Of a stretch of 28,840 nucleotides of DNA, positions 8,422 to 16,613 are shown piece after piece (position 1 is the stretch's first letter; each line of letters starts with the position of its first letter). The notes beneath the pieces were generated by a model. It was not told the origin of the DNA and made no database searches. It worked only from the letters and a program-made list of their open reading frames with translations. Source of the stretch: an uncultured Clostridia bacterium (lineage in GTDB: Bacteria > Bacillota > Clostridia > TANB77 > CAG-508); contig CALXAQ010000064.1 of NCBI GenBank assembly GCA_944386335.1, positions 1-28,840 of the forward strand, in the 5' to 3' direction. The position numbers and the translations under genes were made by a program.

Positions 8422-8450
8422 AGTATCTAACTTTTTTGCTTTATTGTCAA
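8422..8450 (-). promoter_or_regulatory. Sigma-A-type promoter of sepF-divIVA
   Basis: Perfect TTGACA (8445-8450) and GATACT (8422-8427) on the minus strand with a 17-base spacer. The start point would be near 8415, about 34 bases before the sepF ATG. It uncouples the division genes from the mutL-miaA unit upstream. Confidence 0.75.
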
Positions 8451-8505
8451 TACTTTTTAAGATTGTCATCGTAATTTAATATTCTTGTAATATATTTGTA
8501 ATATT

Positions 8506-9732
8506 TTAAAGCACTATTTCGTCGTATAATGCTATTTTAGTTCGATTTTTGACTTCTTCTTGCCTAACTCCCTTTTCCGTCAATTCCTGACTATCTGTAT
8601 AATTCGTAATAATGGCGTATTGGTCATTTGCTTTTAATACTTTTACATATATTTTTTTGTCATCATAGCCAGCTCTTCTTCTTACTACATAAGCAAGATT
8701 ATCGTTTTCCCATTTAATAGCCTCATTTGGTACTTTTAACCCTTCTGCATTCCACCAAATAACCTCTAAAGATATCTTTCTATAATTAATTAGTTCCTCC
8801 ACATAACGTTCAATTTTAAATACAAATACATTCCCTTCTTCTTCATCTTGTGCTATATATTCAATGGTTGCCTCCACTTCTTTTTCATTTGATAAGCGTA
8901 AAGAAACCATGTCTCCTATTTCTGCTTGTTTAGATATTTCACTATTTAATACACAGGCTATATAACAAGAAAAATTATCAATTACTTTTCCACTCTCTTC
9001 ACTCGTTGTAATAATTTCTCCTGTTTTTAAATGGAAATCTTCTAAAAAGTTCTTACTCAATGTACCAAAACTACTTGGTGTTAATACTTCTTCTAGCCCA
9101 TCTACTCTATAGGATACAATACCAGAAGACGGTGCATTTACATATTCTGAACCACTATTCAATTGATTTTCATAAATGCTTCTTTCATCAATTAAACTTT
9201 TTAAATAAGATCCTGATGGACTTAATTCTCCTGCTATCTTAGCTTTTTTTGTAATAGCATTATTAATATCCTTTTTATATTCTTTTATTTTTTGTAGATC
9301 ACTTATTTCATAAACTTCATCTAACTTTTTTGTAATATTTTCTTCTAGTAGTTTTATATCAGATGAAAAAATATTATTTTCACTTTCCCAAGCTTCTGCA
9401 ATTTTTGTATCCAATTCTGCAATTTTTTGCACTAATTGTTCCTCGCCATTTGTAAAATAACGAAATACTGCTTCTCCTTTTGCTACTTTTTCTCCTTCTG
9501 TTTTTATCTGTTCCATTCCATTTTTGTAGTTTTCTCCTTTTATCACTGTCTCATTTCGAATAATATATCCTTGTGCTACTTCTTCTTGTGATAAACTTCC
9601 ATTTTCTATTACAAATGTATCTGTTGGATTTTGAAATAACTGATAGGTAATATAAGCAATATAACAAAAAATTAAAATTGCTACTACAATAATAACTCCC
9701 TTTTTCCACTTATCCTTTATTTCCTTCTTCAC
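8506..9732 (-). CDS. HlyD-like membrane-fusion/adaptor protein
   Basis: A 408-residue single-pass exported protein. A basic start (KKEIKDKWKKG) is followed by a membrane anchor at about residues 12-33. Next comes a biotinyl-lipoyl/HlyD-like half-motif (SLSQEEVAQGYIIRNE), a helical region (about 100-190), and the returning barrel with APSSGIVSYRVDG near residue 200. This is the plan of HlyD-family adaptors, although no ABC transporter or other efflux partner lies nearby. In Clostridia such proteins commonly sit just before sepF, which suggests an envelope role tied to division rather than export; that is inference. The start is GTG at 9732 with GGGAGG upstream. It overlaps the 3' end of miaA by 23 bases, so translation is probably coupled. 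Confidence 0.8.
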   Translation of the reverse strand: MKKEIKDKWKKGVIIVVAILIFCYIAYITYQLFQNPTDTFVIENGSLSQEEVAQGYIIRNETVIKGENYKNGMEQIKTEGEKVAKGEAVFRYFTNGEEQLVQKIAELDTKIAEAWESENNIFSSDIKLLEENITKKLDEVYEISDLQKIKEYKKDINNAITKKAKIAGELSPSGSYLKSLIDERSIYENQLNSGSEYVNAPSSGIVSYRVDGLEEVLTPSSFGTLSKNFLEDFHLKTGEIITTSEESGKVIDNFSCYIACVLNSEISKQAEIGDMVSLRLSNEKEVEATIEYIAQDEEEGNVFVFKIERYVEELINYRKISLEVIWWNAEGLKVPNEAIKWENDNLAYVVRRRAGYDDKKIYVKVLKANDQYAIITNYTDSQELTEKGVRQEEVKNRTKIALYDEIVL

Positions 9733-10651
9733 TCTTTATAACCTCCCATATGGTGCGAATGTTATCTTCTTGTTTATTTTCTCCCACTAACCAAATAACC
9801 TGTTTATTTTTTCTAAACCATGTTAATTGCCTTTTAGCATACCTGCGTGTCTCTCTTTTTATTTTTTCTATCATTTCCTCTTTAGTTATTTTGTTTTCTA
9901 AGTATTCTACCACTTCTTTATATCCTAATGCCTGCATAGCTGTTGGAAAACAAGAATACTTTTTCCAAATATTTTCTACTTCTTCTACTAACCCTTGTTT
10001 TATCATTTCTTCTACTCTTTGATCTATTCTCTTGTACAAAGTTTGTCTTTCCCACGTTAATGCAAATACTTTATAATCATATTCTGGTAGATTTTTTCTA
10101 GATTCTTTTTCTAATTCTGTTTTTGTTTTACCTGTCTGATGATATAATTCTAATATACGTATAATCCTTTTTTTATCTGTTTTACTAATTTTATGTGCTG
10201 CTTCTGCATCAATTTGCTCTGCTCTTTTATATAATTCCTCTAATCCTATTTCTCCCGCTTCTTTCTCGAGTTGTTCTCTATATACTAAATCCGTTTTTTG
10301 TTCTAAATACTCTATTTCATACACTAAAGCATCTATATATAAGCCTGTTCCTCCTACAATAATTGGTATTTTGCCCTTTTGTAAAATTTGTTTTATTGCT
10401 TTTTTAGCTTCTTTTTTGTAATCTGCTACACTAAATCTCTCATCAGGATTTACAAAATCTATTACATAATGTGGTATTCCCTGCATTTCTTCTTTACTTA
10501 CCTTTGCTGTCCCGATATTCATTTCTTTATAAATTTGCATAGAATCTGCACAAATAATTTCTCCTCCTATTTTTTTTGCGAGTTCTATGGAAAGACTTGT
10601 TTTTCCAGAAGCTGTAGGACCTTCTATTACAATTACTAACGGTTTTGCCAT
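9710..10651 (-). CDS. miaA: tRNA dimethylallyltransferase MiaA
   Basis: MiaA adds a dimethylallyl group to N6 of A37 in tRNAs that read codons starting with U. The 313-residue protein has the P-loop GPTASGKTS at residues 11-19, the conserved DSMQIY at 36-41, the GIPHY motif, and GGTGLYIDAL near residue 100. The C-terminus carries RRYAKRQLTWFRK, typical of the family. An AAGGAA site precedes the ATG at 10651. It follows a small membrane-protein gene in the mutL unit. The mutL-miaA association is common in bacteria, but hfq, often next in line, is not here. Confidence 0.97.
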   Translation of the reverse strand: MAKPLVIVIEGPTASGKTSLSIELAKKIGGEIICADSMQIYKEMNIGTAKVSKEEMQGIPHYVIDFVNPDERFSVADYKKEAKKAIKQILQKGKIPIIVGGTGLYIDALVYEIEYLEQKTDLVYREQLEKEAGEIGLEELYKRAEQIDAEAAHKISKTDKKRIIRILELYHQTGKTKTELEKESRKNLPEYDYKVFALTWERQTLYKRIDQRVEEMIKQGLVEEVENIWKKYSCFPTAMQALGYKEVVEYLENKITKEEMIEKIKRETRRYAKRQLTWFRKNKQVIWLVGENKQEDNIRTIWEVIKSEEGNKG

Positions 10652-10664
10652 GTTTATTTCCTTT

Positions 10665-11219
10665 CTATAGTGCTTTATTTACATAAGGTAAAGCTGTTTC
10701 ATGTACTAAATCATTTTCTATTTCCATTATTTCTTCATTTACTATTGTATTTTCTTCTACCATTTCATTAGCCTCTATATTTTCTTGTACTTCTTGATTT
10801 TGTGTATTTTCTGCTATATCTTTAATATTTTGAAAAACAGATTGGAAATAGAAATATTCTGCTATCATTACGATTATCATGATAATTCCTACTGTAATTG
10901 CTCTTTTTACAAATATATCTGGTTTTAATTTTTTATCTTTATATTTTTGATAGCTTGCAGCCAAAAACGGTACACTTAAAATGATATTCACAGGAACAAA
11001 TATATAAGTAAGATAGGTTTTAGACTGCTGTATTACATTCTCTTCCATTCCCCACGCACTCAAAAGGCAAACAAAAGAAATAAGTATATAATTTACTGCA
11101 AAACTGATAGCAATAAATATAATTTTATTCATTTTTGACATTTTTTTTACAAATTGATAAATAATGAAAAGTGCAATAGCATTTACTGCTAACATTGCTA
11201 ACATCATCCATATATCCAT
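10665..11219 (-). CDS. Small integral membrane protein of unknown function (184 aa)
   Basis: Four hydrophobic segments are visible at about residues 3-23, 32-56, 68-90 and 107-127. An acidic C-terminal tail (about 130-184) follows, rich in Glu and Asn with no further membrane span. Short basic loops (KKMSK, YQKYKDKKLK) separate the spans. I recognise no family. The gene lies between mutL (20 bases upstream) and miaA (13 bases downstream) with no promoter between, so it is very probably part of that transcript. The tail resembles a flexible extramembrane segment, but its side of the membrane cannot be set confidently. Confidence 0.75.
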   Translation of the reverse strand: MDIWMMLAMLAVNAIALFIIYQFVKKMSKMNKIIFIAISFAVNYILISFVCLLSAWGMEENVIQQSKTYLTYIFVPVNIILSVPFLAASYQKYKDKKLKPDIFVKRAITVGIIMIIVMIAEYFYFQSVFQNIKDIAENTQNQEVQENIEANEMVEENTIVNEEIMEIENDLVHETALPYVNKAL

Positions 11220-11239
11220 ATTTTTTCTTTCCCTTCTTA

Positions 11240-13426
11240 TTATTTTCTTCTTTCAAATTTTCTTTCTATATCATTTTTTGTCATTCTAATAGCTGTTGGT
11301 CTGCCATGTGGACAAGTAAATGGATTAGGAAGTTCTAAAAGTTCTTCTAGTAAGCTTTCTACTTCTTCTTTTGTTAATGCCATATGTGCTTTTACCGCTG
11401 CTTTACATGCTATTGTAGCTAGAAACTTTTCTTCAATTTCTTGTTTTGCTGTTCTTGCTACGGTATTTATCTCATCCAATGTTTCTAAAAACAGTTGCCT
11501 TGTATCTAAATCTATGCAAATATTAGGTACGCCTGTTAATTTGATAGTATTTTCTCCAAATTCTTCTAATACAAAACCTGCTTTTTCGAATAGTTCCATA
11601 TTATCTTTTGCTATTCCCATTTCTTTGTGTGTTAATGTAATGATATCTGGTAATAACATTAATTGAGAATCTTTATTCTTATCACTATAATAATTTGCTT
11701 TTACTTTTTCATACATAATTCTTTCATGTGCTGCATGTTGATCTATCATGTATAATTCATTTTCTATTTCTATTAAGATATAGGTAGAAAATGCAATTCC
11801 TATCCATTTATATGCTTTTCTTTTTTCCTTTTTCCCTTCAAATAAAGAAACATTCTCTACCTGTTTTAAGTCATCCATATCTTTTAATAGATATCCTGCA
11901 GATTCTTCTTCTATCTTTTCTTTTTTAGGATTACTTCCAAAAATACTACTATACATTTTCTCAAAATCTGCTATATCTTGCCTATCAGTATTTTTTTCGT
12001 CTGATTTTATTTGCGAAATATCTATTTTTTTCGTTTGTTCTTTTTCTAATACTTCTTTTACATTTACAACTTGCGTTTCTTCTTTTTTTGTTTTTTCTTC
12101 TAGTTCTTTTTTTACAGCATCTGTATCTACTACTAAAGTATTCTCCAATTTTTGTACATAAGTATCTATATTAGGTTTTTGCACAACTTCTACCTTTGTC
12201 TGTGTATTTGGTATTTGTCCATCTAATATAAAGTCTTGTTTTTCCCTTTCTTGTCTATCTTGATACACTTTTTCTAATACATTATTCGCTTCTATTTGCA
12301 TCGGATTATCTTTTTTTACACGAAATCTTTGAAATAATCCCAATTTTTCTGCTTCTTTATTTTCTAATGGCATAGTTGTATTAGTCATACTAATTTTATT
12401 TTCTAATGAATAGTCCTTTTCTGGATTAGAAATTAAATCTGCCTTTAATAAGCTTTCTTTTATTGCATGAAATACTGCTTTAAACACCTTATTTTCTTCT
12501 TCAAAACGAACTTCTAATTTAGTAGGATGCACATTTACATCCACTTTCTGTGGATTCATTGTCAAATTTAGTATTAAAAATCCAAACTTTCCAATTGTAA
12601 GCATTCCTTTAAAAGCTTGCTCTGCCGCTGAACTCAAGGTTTTATCCTTTATGTATCTCTGATTTACAAAGAATAGTTGATTAGAACGATTCGAACGAGC
12701 AATGTTTGGCTTTCCTACCACTCCTTTTATTTGAATATCTTCATAAGTATAATCTACTTCTAATAGATTTTCTGCCACTTCTTTTCCATATATACTATAA
12801 ACAATTGCTTTCAAATCCCCATTTCCAGATGTTTGAAGTATAGTTTTTCCACTACTAATTAATCTAATAGCTATGTTAGGATTCACTAATGCAATTCTTG
12901 TCATAACATCCTCTATATATCCAGCTTCTGTAAAATCTTTTTTTAAAAATTTGTAACGTACTGGTGTATTATAAAATAAGTTCTGTACTGTAATAGTAGT
13001 TCCATTTGGGCAACCTGTTTCTTGTTTTTCTATTATATTGCCACCTTCTACAGTAATTGCATACCCTTCATCATTAAGTTTTGTTTTAGATTGCATATTT
13101 ACTTTTGCAATAGAGGCAATACTAGCTAATGCCTCTCCTCTAAACCCCATAGAAGTAATAGTATCTAAATCTTGTGCACTTCTTATTTTAGAAGTTGCAT
13201 GTCTTTCGAAAGCAATTTCCATATCATCTGGCATAATTCCCTTTCCATTATCTGTAACACGTATATAGGAAATTCCTCCATTTTTTATTTCTACATTTAT
13301 TACAGTTGCTCCTGCATCAATGGCATTTTCCACTAATTCTTTTACTACAGAGGCTGGTCTTTCAATTACTTCCCCTGCTGCTATTTGGTTAATAGTTAGG
13401 TCATCTAGTAGTACGATATTTCCCAT
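11240..13426 (-). CDS. mutL: DNA mismatch repair protein MutL (endonuclease type)
   Basis: MutL links mismatch recognition by MutS to strand removal. The 728-residue protein has the GHKL ATPase motifs at the N-terminus (ENAIDAGA near residue 33, DNGKGI near 60, GFRGEAL near 93). A long variable linker covers about 335-530. The C-terminal dimerisation and nuclease domain carries DQHAAHERIMYE near residue 560, the DQHA(X)2E(X)4E metal-binding nuclease signature, plus ACKAAVKAH near 670 and CPHGRPT near 703. It should therefore nick DNA itself, as in MutH-less bacteria. AGGAGG precedes the ATG. mutS, the usual neighbour, is not in the window; two divergent Cys-rich genes occupy the upstream position. 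Confidence 0.97.
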   Translation of the reverse strand: MGNIVLLDDLTINQIAAGEVIERPASVVKELVENAIDAGATVINVEIKNGGISYIRVTDNGKGIMPDDMEIAFERHATSKIRSAQDLDTITSMGFRGEALASIASIAKVNMQSKTKLNDEGYAITVEGGNIIEKQETGCPNGTTITVQNLFYNTPVRYKFLKKDFTEAGYIEDVMTRIALVNPNIAIRLISSGKTILQTSGNGDLKAIVYSIYGKEVAENLLEVDYTYEDIQIKGVVGKPNIARSNRSNQLFFVNQRYIKDKTLSSAAEQAFKGMLTIGKFGFLILNLTMNPQKVDVNVHPTKLEVRFEEENKVFKAVFHAIKESLLKADLISNPEKDYSLENKISMTNTTMPLENKEAEKLGLFQRFRVKKDNPMQIEANNVLEKVYQDRQEREKQDFILDGQIPNTQTKVEVVQKPNIDTYVQKLENTLVVDTDAVKKELEEKTKKEETQVVNVKEVLEKEQTKKIDISQIKSDEKNTDRQDIADFEKMYSSIFGSNPKKEKIEEESAGYLLKDMDDLKQVENVSLFEGKKEKRKAYKWIGIAFSTYILIEIENELYMIDQHAAHERIMYEKVKANYYSDKNKDSQLMLLPDIITLTHKEMGIAKDNMELFEKAGFVLEEFGENTIKLTGVPNICIDLDTRQLFLETLDEINTVARTAKQEIEEKFLATIACKAAVKAHMALTKEEVESLLEELLELPNPFTCPHGRPTAIRMTKNDIERKFERRK

Positions 13427-13469
13427 CTATATTTCCTCCTATTTTTTTTCCTTTTTTCCTATCACTGGC

Positions 13470-13478
13470 ATTATATCA
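13470..13478 (-). promoter_or_regulatory. Extended -10 promoter of mutL
   Basis: The minus strand reads TGATATAAT, an extended -10 (TGn plus perfect TATAAT). The -35 position (ATACAA at 13493-13498) is poor, as is common for extended -10 promoters. Transcription would start near 13463, about 37 bases before the mutL ATG. Confidence 0.55.
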
Positions 13479-13626
13479 TTATTCTTTTATTTTTGTATAG
13501 TTTTTTTTGGTTTTTTTATGATTTTTTGTTGCTATTTCTTTTTCTATCTCTTTGTAACACTTTTTCCTCTTTTGAATAAGATATACCATACTAAAGAACA
13601 AGAAAATCTAATAGGAGGTACTTTCA

Positions 13627-13746
13627 ATGGGAAATTGCTCATGTAACAGTGAAATTCTTTGGTTCATTATCCTATTCTTGCTACTTTTCTGTGGTTGCAA
13701 TAATAGAGGATGCGGATGCAACTGTAACTGTAACACTGGTTGCTAA
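13627..13746 (+). CDS. Cys-rich single-span membrane microprotein 1 (39 aa)
   Basis: A short plus-strand gene, ATG at 13627, with an ideal AGGAGG eight bases upstream. The peptide has a short Cys-containing head (MGNCSCNSE), one hydrophobic segment (about residues 10-22, WFIILFLLLF), and a tail of CxC repeats (GCGCNCNCNTGC). It contains nine cysteines. The layout resembles small sporulation-associated or metal-binding membrane peptides such as the YjcZ-type proteins of Firmicutes, but the similarity is in composition only. It is followed 61 bases later by a second peptide of the same design. No convincing vegetative promoter was found upstream; TTGTAA (13552-13557) with TAAGAT is 19 bases apart and weak. 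Confidence 0.78.
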   Translation: MGNCSCNSEILWFIILFLLLFCGCNNRGCGCNCNCNTGC

Positions 13747-13775
13747 CAAAACCTCTTAGCAAGATAAAAGAAAAG

Positions 13776-13800
13776 TTCAAAGTATGCTTTGAAAGGAGGG
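13776..13800 (+). promoter_or_regulatory. Hairpin abutting the ribosome binding site of the second Cys-rich gene
   Basis: TTCAAAG (13776-13782) and CTTTGAA (13787-13793) form a perfect 7-bp stem with a TATG loop. The right arm overlaps the first bases of the AAAGGAGGG ribosome binding site (13792-13800). Such a stem could tune translation of the second peptide or define an mRNA end; function is inferred. Confidence 0.5.
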
Positions 13801-13807
13801 AAAAGTT

Positions 13808-13936
13808 ATGCCAGAAAATAGAAGTTGCGGATGCGGATGCGGCGGTTTCGGTGGAGACTGTATCTGGATTATCATCGTTTTAATTTTAATATGCTGCTGT
13901 TGCGGAGGAAACAACAACTGTGGCGGATGCTGCTAG
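13808..13936 (+). CDS. Cys-rich single-span membrane microprotein 2 (42 aa)
   Basis: ATG at 13808 is preceded by a very strong AAAGGAGGG site. The peptide has a Gly/Cys head (SCGCGCGG), a hydrophobic segment (about residues 19-28, IWIIIVLILI) running into four consecutive cysteines, and a Gly/Asn/Cys tail (GGNNNCGGCC). It contains eleven cysteines in 42 residues. The design matches the upstream peptide: Cys-rich head, one span, Cys-rich tail. The pair therefore looks like an old tandem duplication. Codons are dominated by TGC, GGA and GGC, visibly richer in G+C than the neighbouring genes. A strong terminator follows at 13961. Function is unknown; metal binding or a disulphide-linked envelope or spore layer are both possible. 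Confidence 0.78.
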   Translation: MPENRSCGCGCGGFGGDCIWIIIVLILICCCCGGNNNCGGCC

Positions 13937-13960
13937 TAGTTTACTGCAAACATAAAAATA

Positions 13961-13990
13961 AAGAGGAAATCAAAAGTTTCCTCTTCATTT
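13961..13990. terminator. Bidirectional intrinsic terminator
   Basis: AAGAGGAAA (13961-13969) pairs perfectly with TTTCCTCTT (13977-13985) around a 7-base loop. A T-rich tract follows on the plus strand and TTTATTTTTATG on the minus strand. It ends the Cys-rich pair from the left and the flavoprotein gene from the right. Confidence 0.85.
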
Positions 13991-13991
13991 T

Positions 13992-15266
13992 TTATGTTTT
14001 TCCAGCTACATACCCCGTAGAATAGGCAATTTGTAAATTAAACCCTCCTGTATAGGCATCTACATCTATTATTTCTCCTGCAAAATATAAATTTTTTATT
14101 AGTTTAGATTCCATCGTTTTAGGGTTTATTTCTTTTATGTCTATTCCCCCCGCAGTAACAATAGCTTCTTGTATTGGTCTAAAAGCCGTTAAAGTAATGG
14201 GTAATTGCTTTACGGTTGTTACTAATTGTTTTCTTTCCTGCTTTGTAATATGATTTACCTTTTTATCTATTGGTATATTGGATAAATAAATAATGGGCAT
14301 AATTAATTTTTGTGGTAATAAATCTTGCAAACTATTTTTTATTTCTTTATTTTTATATTTTTCAAAATCTCGCAATATACGATTTTCTAACTTTTCCTGT
14401 GATAATGCAGGTTTTAGATCAATAGACAAAACTATCTTTCCCTTCTTTAAGGTCTCTTGTATATGAGGATAACGAAGTAAATGAGCAGATGCACTCAAAA
14501 TAGTAGGCCCAGATACTCCAAAATGTGTAAATAGCATTTCTCCAAAGTCCTCATAAATCTTCTTATAATTTGTCTCATCTCTTATCATTATAGCTACATT
14601 TTTTAAGCTTAACCCTTGGCAATCTTTACATAATTGTAAAGAAGTATATTCTTCTTTTTCCTTATCATCACTTGCACACATAGGAACCAATGATGGAAAG
14701 ATTTTAGTAACGTGGTGTCCTATCCTTTCTGCCATTTTATAACCGTCTCCCGTAGATCCTGTTTGCGGATAGCTTTTTCCTCCTGTTGCTAAAATAATTT
14801 TATCCCCTAAAATTTTTTCGTTTTTCGCAGTTTTTACTCCTTTTGCAATTCCATTTTCTACTATGATTTCTTTTACTTCTGTATTTATTCTTATCTCTAC
14901 TTTTTCCTGTTCTAATTTTCTTAAAAAGGCCTGTAACACACTCTGTGATCTATCTGTTACTGGAAATATACGATTTCCTCTTTCTTCCTTTACTTCTACT
15001 CCTTGCTCTTGTAAGAAATAAATGATATCTAAGTTTGTATATTGTTCTAATGCACTATATAAGAATTTTCCATTTCCTGGTATATTCTTAACAAATTCTT
15101 CTATTGGAATACTACTTGTAATATTACATCTTCCTTTTCCTGTTATTAATAATTTTGTTCCACAACGTTCTTTCTTTTCTAATAAGATTACTTCATTTTT
15201 TTCTTTTGCTGCTTGTATGGCTGCCATCATTCCTGCTGGTCCTCCACCTATTATAATTACTTTCAT
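13992..15266 (-). CDS. BaiN/HI0933-family FAD-dependent oxidoreductase
   Basis: The protein opens MKVIIIGGGPAGMMAA, the Rossmann GxGxxG dinucleotide site at residues 7-12, then EKKERCGTKLLITGKGRCNIT, the hallmark of the HI0933/YtfP/BaiN flavoproteins. LATGGKSYPQTGSTGDGY near residue 165 and the C-terminal NLYFAGEIIDVDAYTGGFNLQ, which closes the FAD site, complete the match. The reaction in vivo is unclear for most members. I chose ATG at 15266 (424 residues, normal length) over an in-frame GTG at 15320, because that GTG lies inside the hairpin at 15304-15329 and the family starts at the MKVIIIGG strand. It is the last gene of the unit beginning at 19714. Confidence 0.92.
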   Translation of the reverse strand: MKVIIIGGGPAGMMAAIQAAKEKNEVILLEKKERCGTKLLITGKGRCNITSSIPIEEFVKNIPGNGKFLYSALEQYTNLDIIYFLQEQGVEVKEERGNRIFPVTDRSQSVLQAFLRKLEQEKVEIRINTEVKEIIVENGIAKGVKTAKNEKILGDKIILATGGKSYPQTGSTGDGYKMAERIGHHVTKIFPSLVPMCASDDKEKEEYTSLQLCKDCQGLSLKNVAIMIRDETNYKKIYEDFGEMLFTHFGVSGPTILSASAHLLRYPHIQETLKKGKIVLSIDLKPALSQEKLENRILRDFEKYKNKEIKNSLQDLLPQKLIMPIIYLSNIPIDKKVNHITKQERKQLVTTVKQLPITLTAFRPIQEAIVTAGGIDIKEINPKTMESKLIKNLYFAGEIIDVDAYTGGFNLQIAYSTGYVAGKT

Positions 15267-15303
15267 ACTCTCACTTCCAAAACTTGTTTTTTTATATTTA
15301 TTT

Positions 15304-15329
15304 AACCCAAAAGTTGGCACTTTTGGGTT
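15304..15329 (-). terminator. Perfect 11-bp hairpin after the YnbB-like gene
   Basis: AACCCAAAAGT (15304-15314) pairs with ACTTTTGGGTT (15319-15329) around TGGC, directly adjoining the TAA of the upstream gene. The T-run on the minus strand is short (GGGTT then A-rich), so it may be a leaky terminator or an mRNA-stabilising stem before the flavoprotein gene. Confidence 0.65.
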
Positions 15330-16583
15330 TTATGAATTTTGCATATTTTGTATTGCTTTTAATACTCCTAGTTTTCCATATTCGTAGGTAAGTCCACCTT
15401 GTAAAAAAGCTATATATGGTGGGCGAATTGGTCCATCACAAGATAGTTCTATAGAAGACCCCTGTGTAAATGCTCCTGCTGCCATAATTACTTTATCCGT
15501 GTATCCAGGCATATCCAATGGTTCTGGAATAGACATTGCATCTACAGGCGATCCCATTTGTATTCCTTGGCAAAACGCAATTAATTTTTCTGGTGATTGC
15601 ATATAAATAGTTTGTACAATATCTGCTCTTTCTGCATAAGGATCTGGTTCCACATAATAGCCTAAATCTCCTAATAATTTACTAGCTAAAATGGCTGTTT
15701 TTAAACTAGATGCTACGACACTAGGTGCCATAAAAATTCCTTGCAAAAAAGATTTATTAATTCCTAATGTTGGCCCCACTTCTTTTCCTTCTCCTGGTAC
15801 GGTTAATCTTTCTGCAGCAAGTTCTACTAAGTCTTTTCTTCCTACTATATAAGCTCCATTTGGTGCAATTCCTGCTCCTAAATTTTTGATCAAAGAACCT
15901 ACTACAATATCTGCTCCTACTTCTATTGGCTCTTGCTTTGCTACAAATTCGCAATAGCAATTATCTATCATAATAATAACATCTTTATCTACTTCTCTTA
16001 TTTTTTTTATTACTTCTCTTAAGGCTTGTATTCCTATACTTTTTCTAGTACTATATCCTTTAGAACGTTGTATTTCTATCAATTTTACCTTTTTTTGTTG
16101 TAATCTATTTTGTATTTTTTCTATGGCAAAACTGCCATCTTCTTCTAAATCTATTTGTTCAAAGGAAACTCCAAAAGATTTTAAAGAACTTGGGTTATCT
16201 ACAATTCCAATTACCTCGTCTAAAGTGTCATATGGCTTTCCTGTTATGCTAAGAAGTGTATCTCCTGGTCTTAAAAAAGCAAACAAAGCAACTGTTAATG
16301 CATGTGTACCAGAAATAAATTGTCCTCTTACTAATGCATCTTCTGCCCTAAATATTTGTGCAAATACTTTTTCTACTGCTTCTCTTCCTATATCATTATA
16401 TCCGTAACCAGATGTAGAGCCAAAATGAATTTCCGAAATATGGTTTTGTTGTAATGCATGTAATACTTTCACACTATTATATTCACATATTTCATCTATT
16501 TCTTCATATTTTACTTTTAATTCTTCTTCCTTTTCTTTTGCCCATTCTTCTAGTTCTGGTTTGATTCCCATTATTTCATACAT
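15330..16583 (-). CDS. PLP-dependent YnbB/aluminium-resistance family protein
   Basis: A 417-residue fold-type I PLP enzyme of the Met_gamma_lyase/aluminium-resistance family (B. subtilis YnbB), related to cystathionine beta-lyase. The N-terminal half has HFGSTSGYGYNDIGRE and the substrate loop FISGTHALTVALFAFLRPGD. The expected PLP lysine is in GSLIKNLGAGIAPNG near residue 233, with the pyridine-binding Asp in IMIDNCYCEF. The end is also conserved (GQ-type SIELSCDGPIRPPYIAFLQGG). The true substrate is not established; in other Firmicutes the gene often lies near miaA. It follows the WG-repeat gene by 30 bases. Confidence 0.92.
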   Translation of the reverse strand: MYEIMGIKPELEEWAKEKEEELKVKYEEIDEICEYNSVKVLHALQQNHISEIHFGSTSGYGYNDIGREAVEKVFAQIFRAEDALVRGQFISGTHALTVALFAFLRPGDTLLSITGKPYDTLDEVIGIVDNPSSLKSFGVSFEQIDLEEDGSFAIEKIQNRLQQKKVKLIEIQRSKGYSTRKSIGIQALREVIKKIREVDKDVIIMIDNCYCEFVAKQEPIEVGADIVVGSLIKNLGAGIAPNGAYIVGRKDLVELAAERLTVPGEGKEVGPTLGINKSFLQGIFMAPSVVASSLKTAILASKLLGDLGYYVEPDPYAERADIVQTIYMQSPEKLIAFCQGIQMGSPVDAMSIPEPLDMPGYTDKVIMAAGAFTQGSSIELSCDGPIRPPYIAFLQGGLTYEYGKLGVLKAIQNMQNS

Positions 16584-16613
16584 TTTTAATCACATCCTTT
16601 CCTACTCTTTTTC

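Noticed and set aside
13580..13593. Sporulation-type promoter (CATACTA) before the Cys-rich genes
   Set aside because: CATACTA resembles a sigma-G -10, but no matching -35 lies 17-18 bases upstream and sigma-K/E matches are also incomplete.
13825..14025. 66-codon plus-strand frame starting MRMRMRRF
   Set aside because: It overlaps the second Cys-rich gene in another frame, has no ribosome site, and reads through the terminator.
15267..15320. Longer start (GTG at 15320) for the BaiN-like gene
   Set aside because: The GTG lies inside a perfect hairpin, lacks a ribosome site, and the added 18 residues do not fit the family start MKVIIIGG.
15757..15960. Arg/Ser-rich 67-codon minus-strand frame
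   Set aside because: It is an out-of-frame shadow of the YnbB-like gene.
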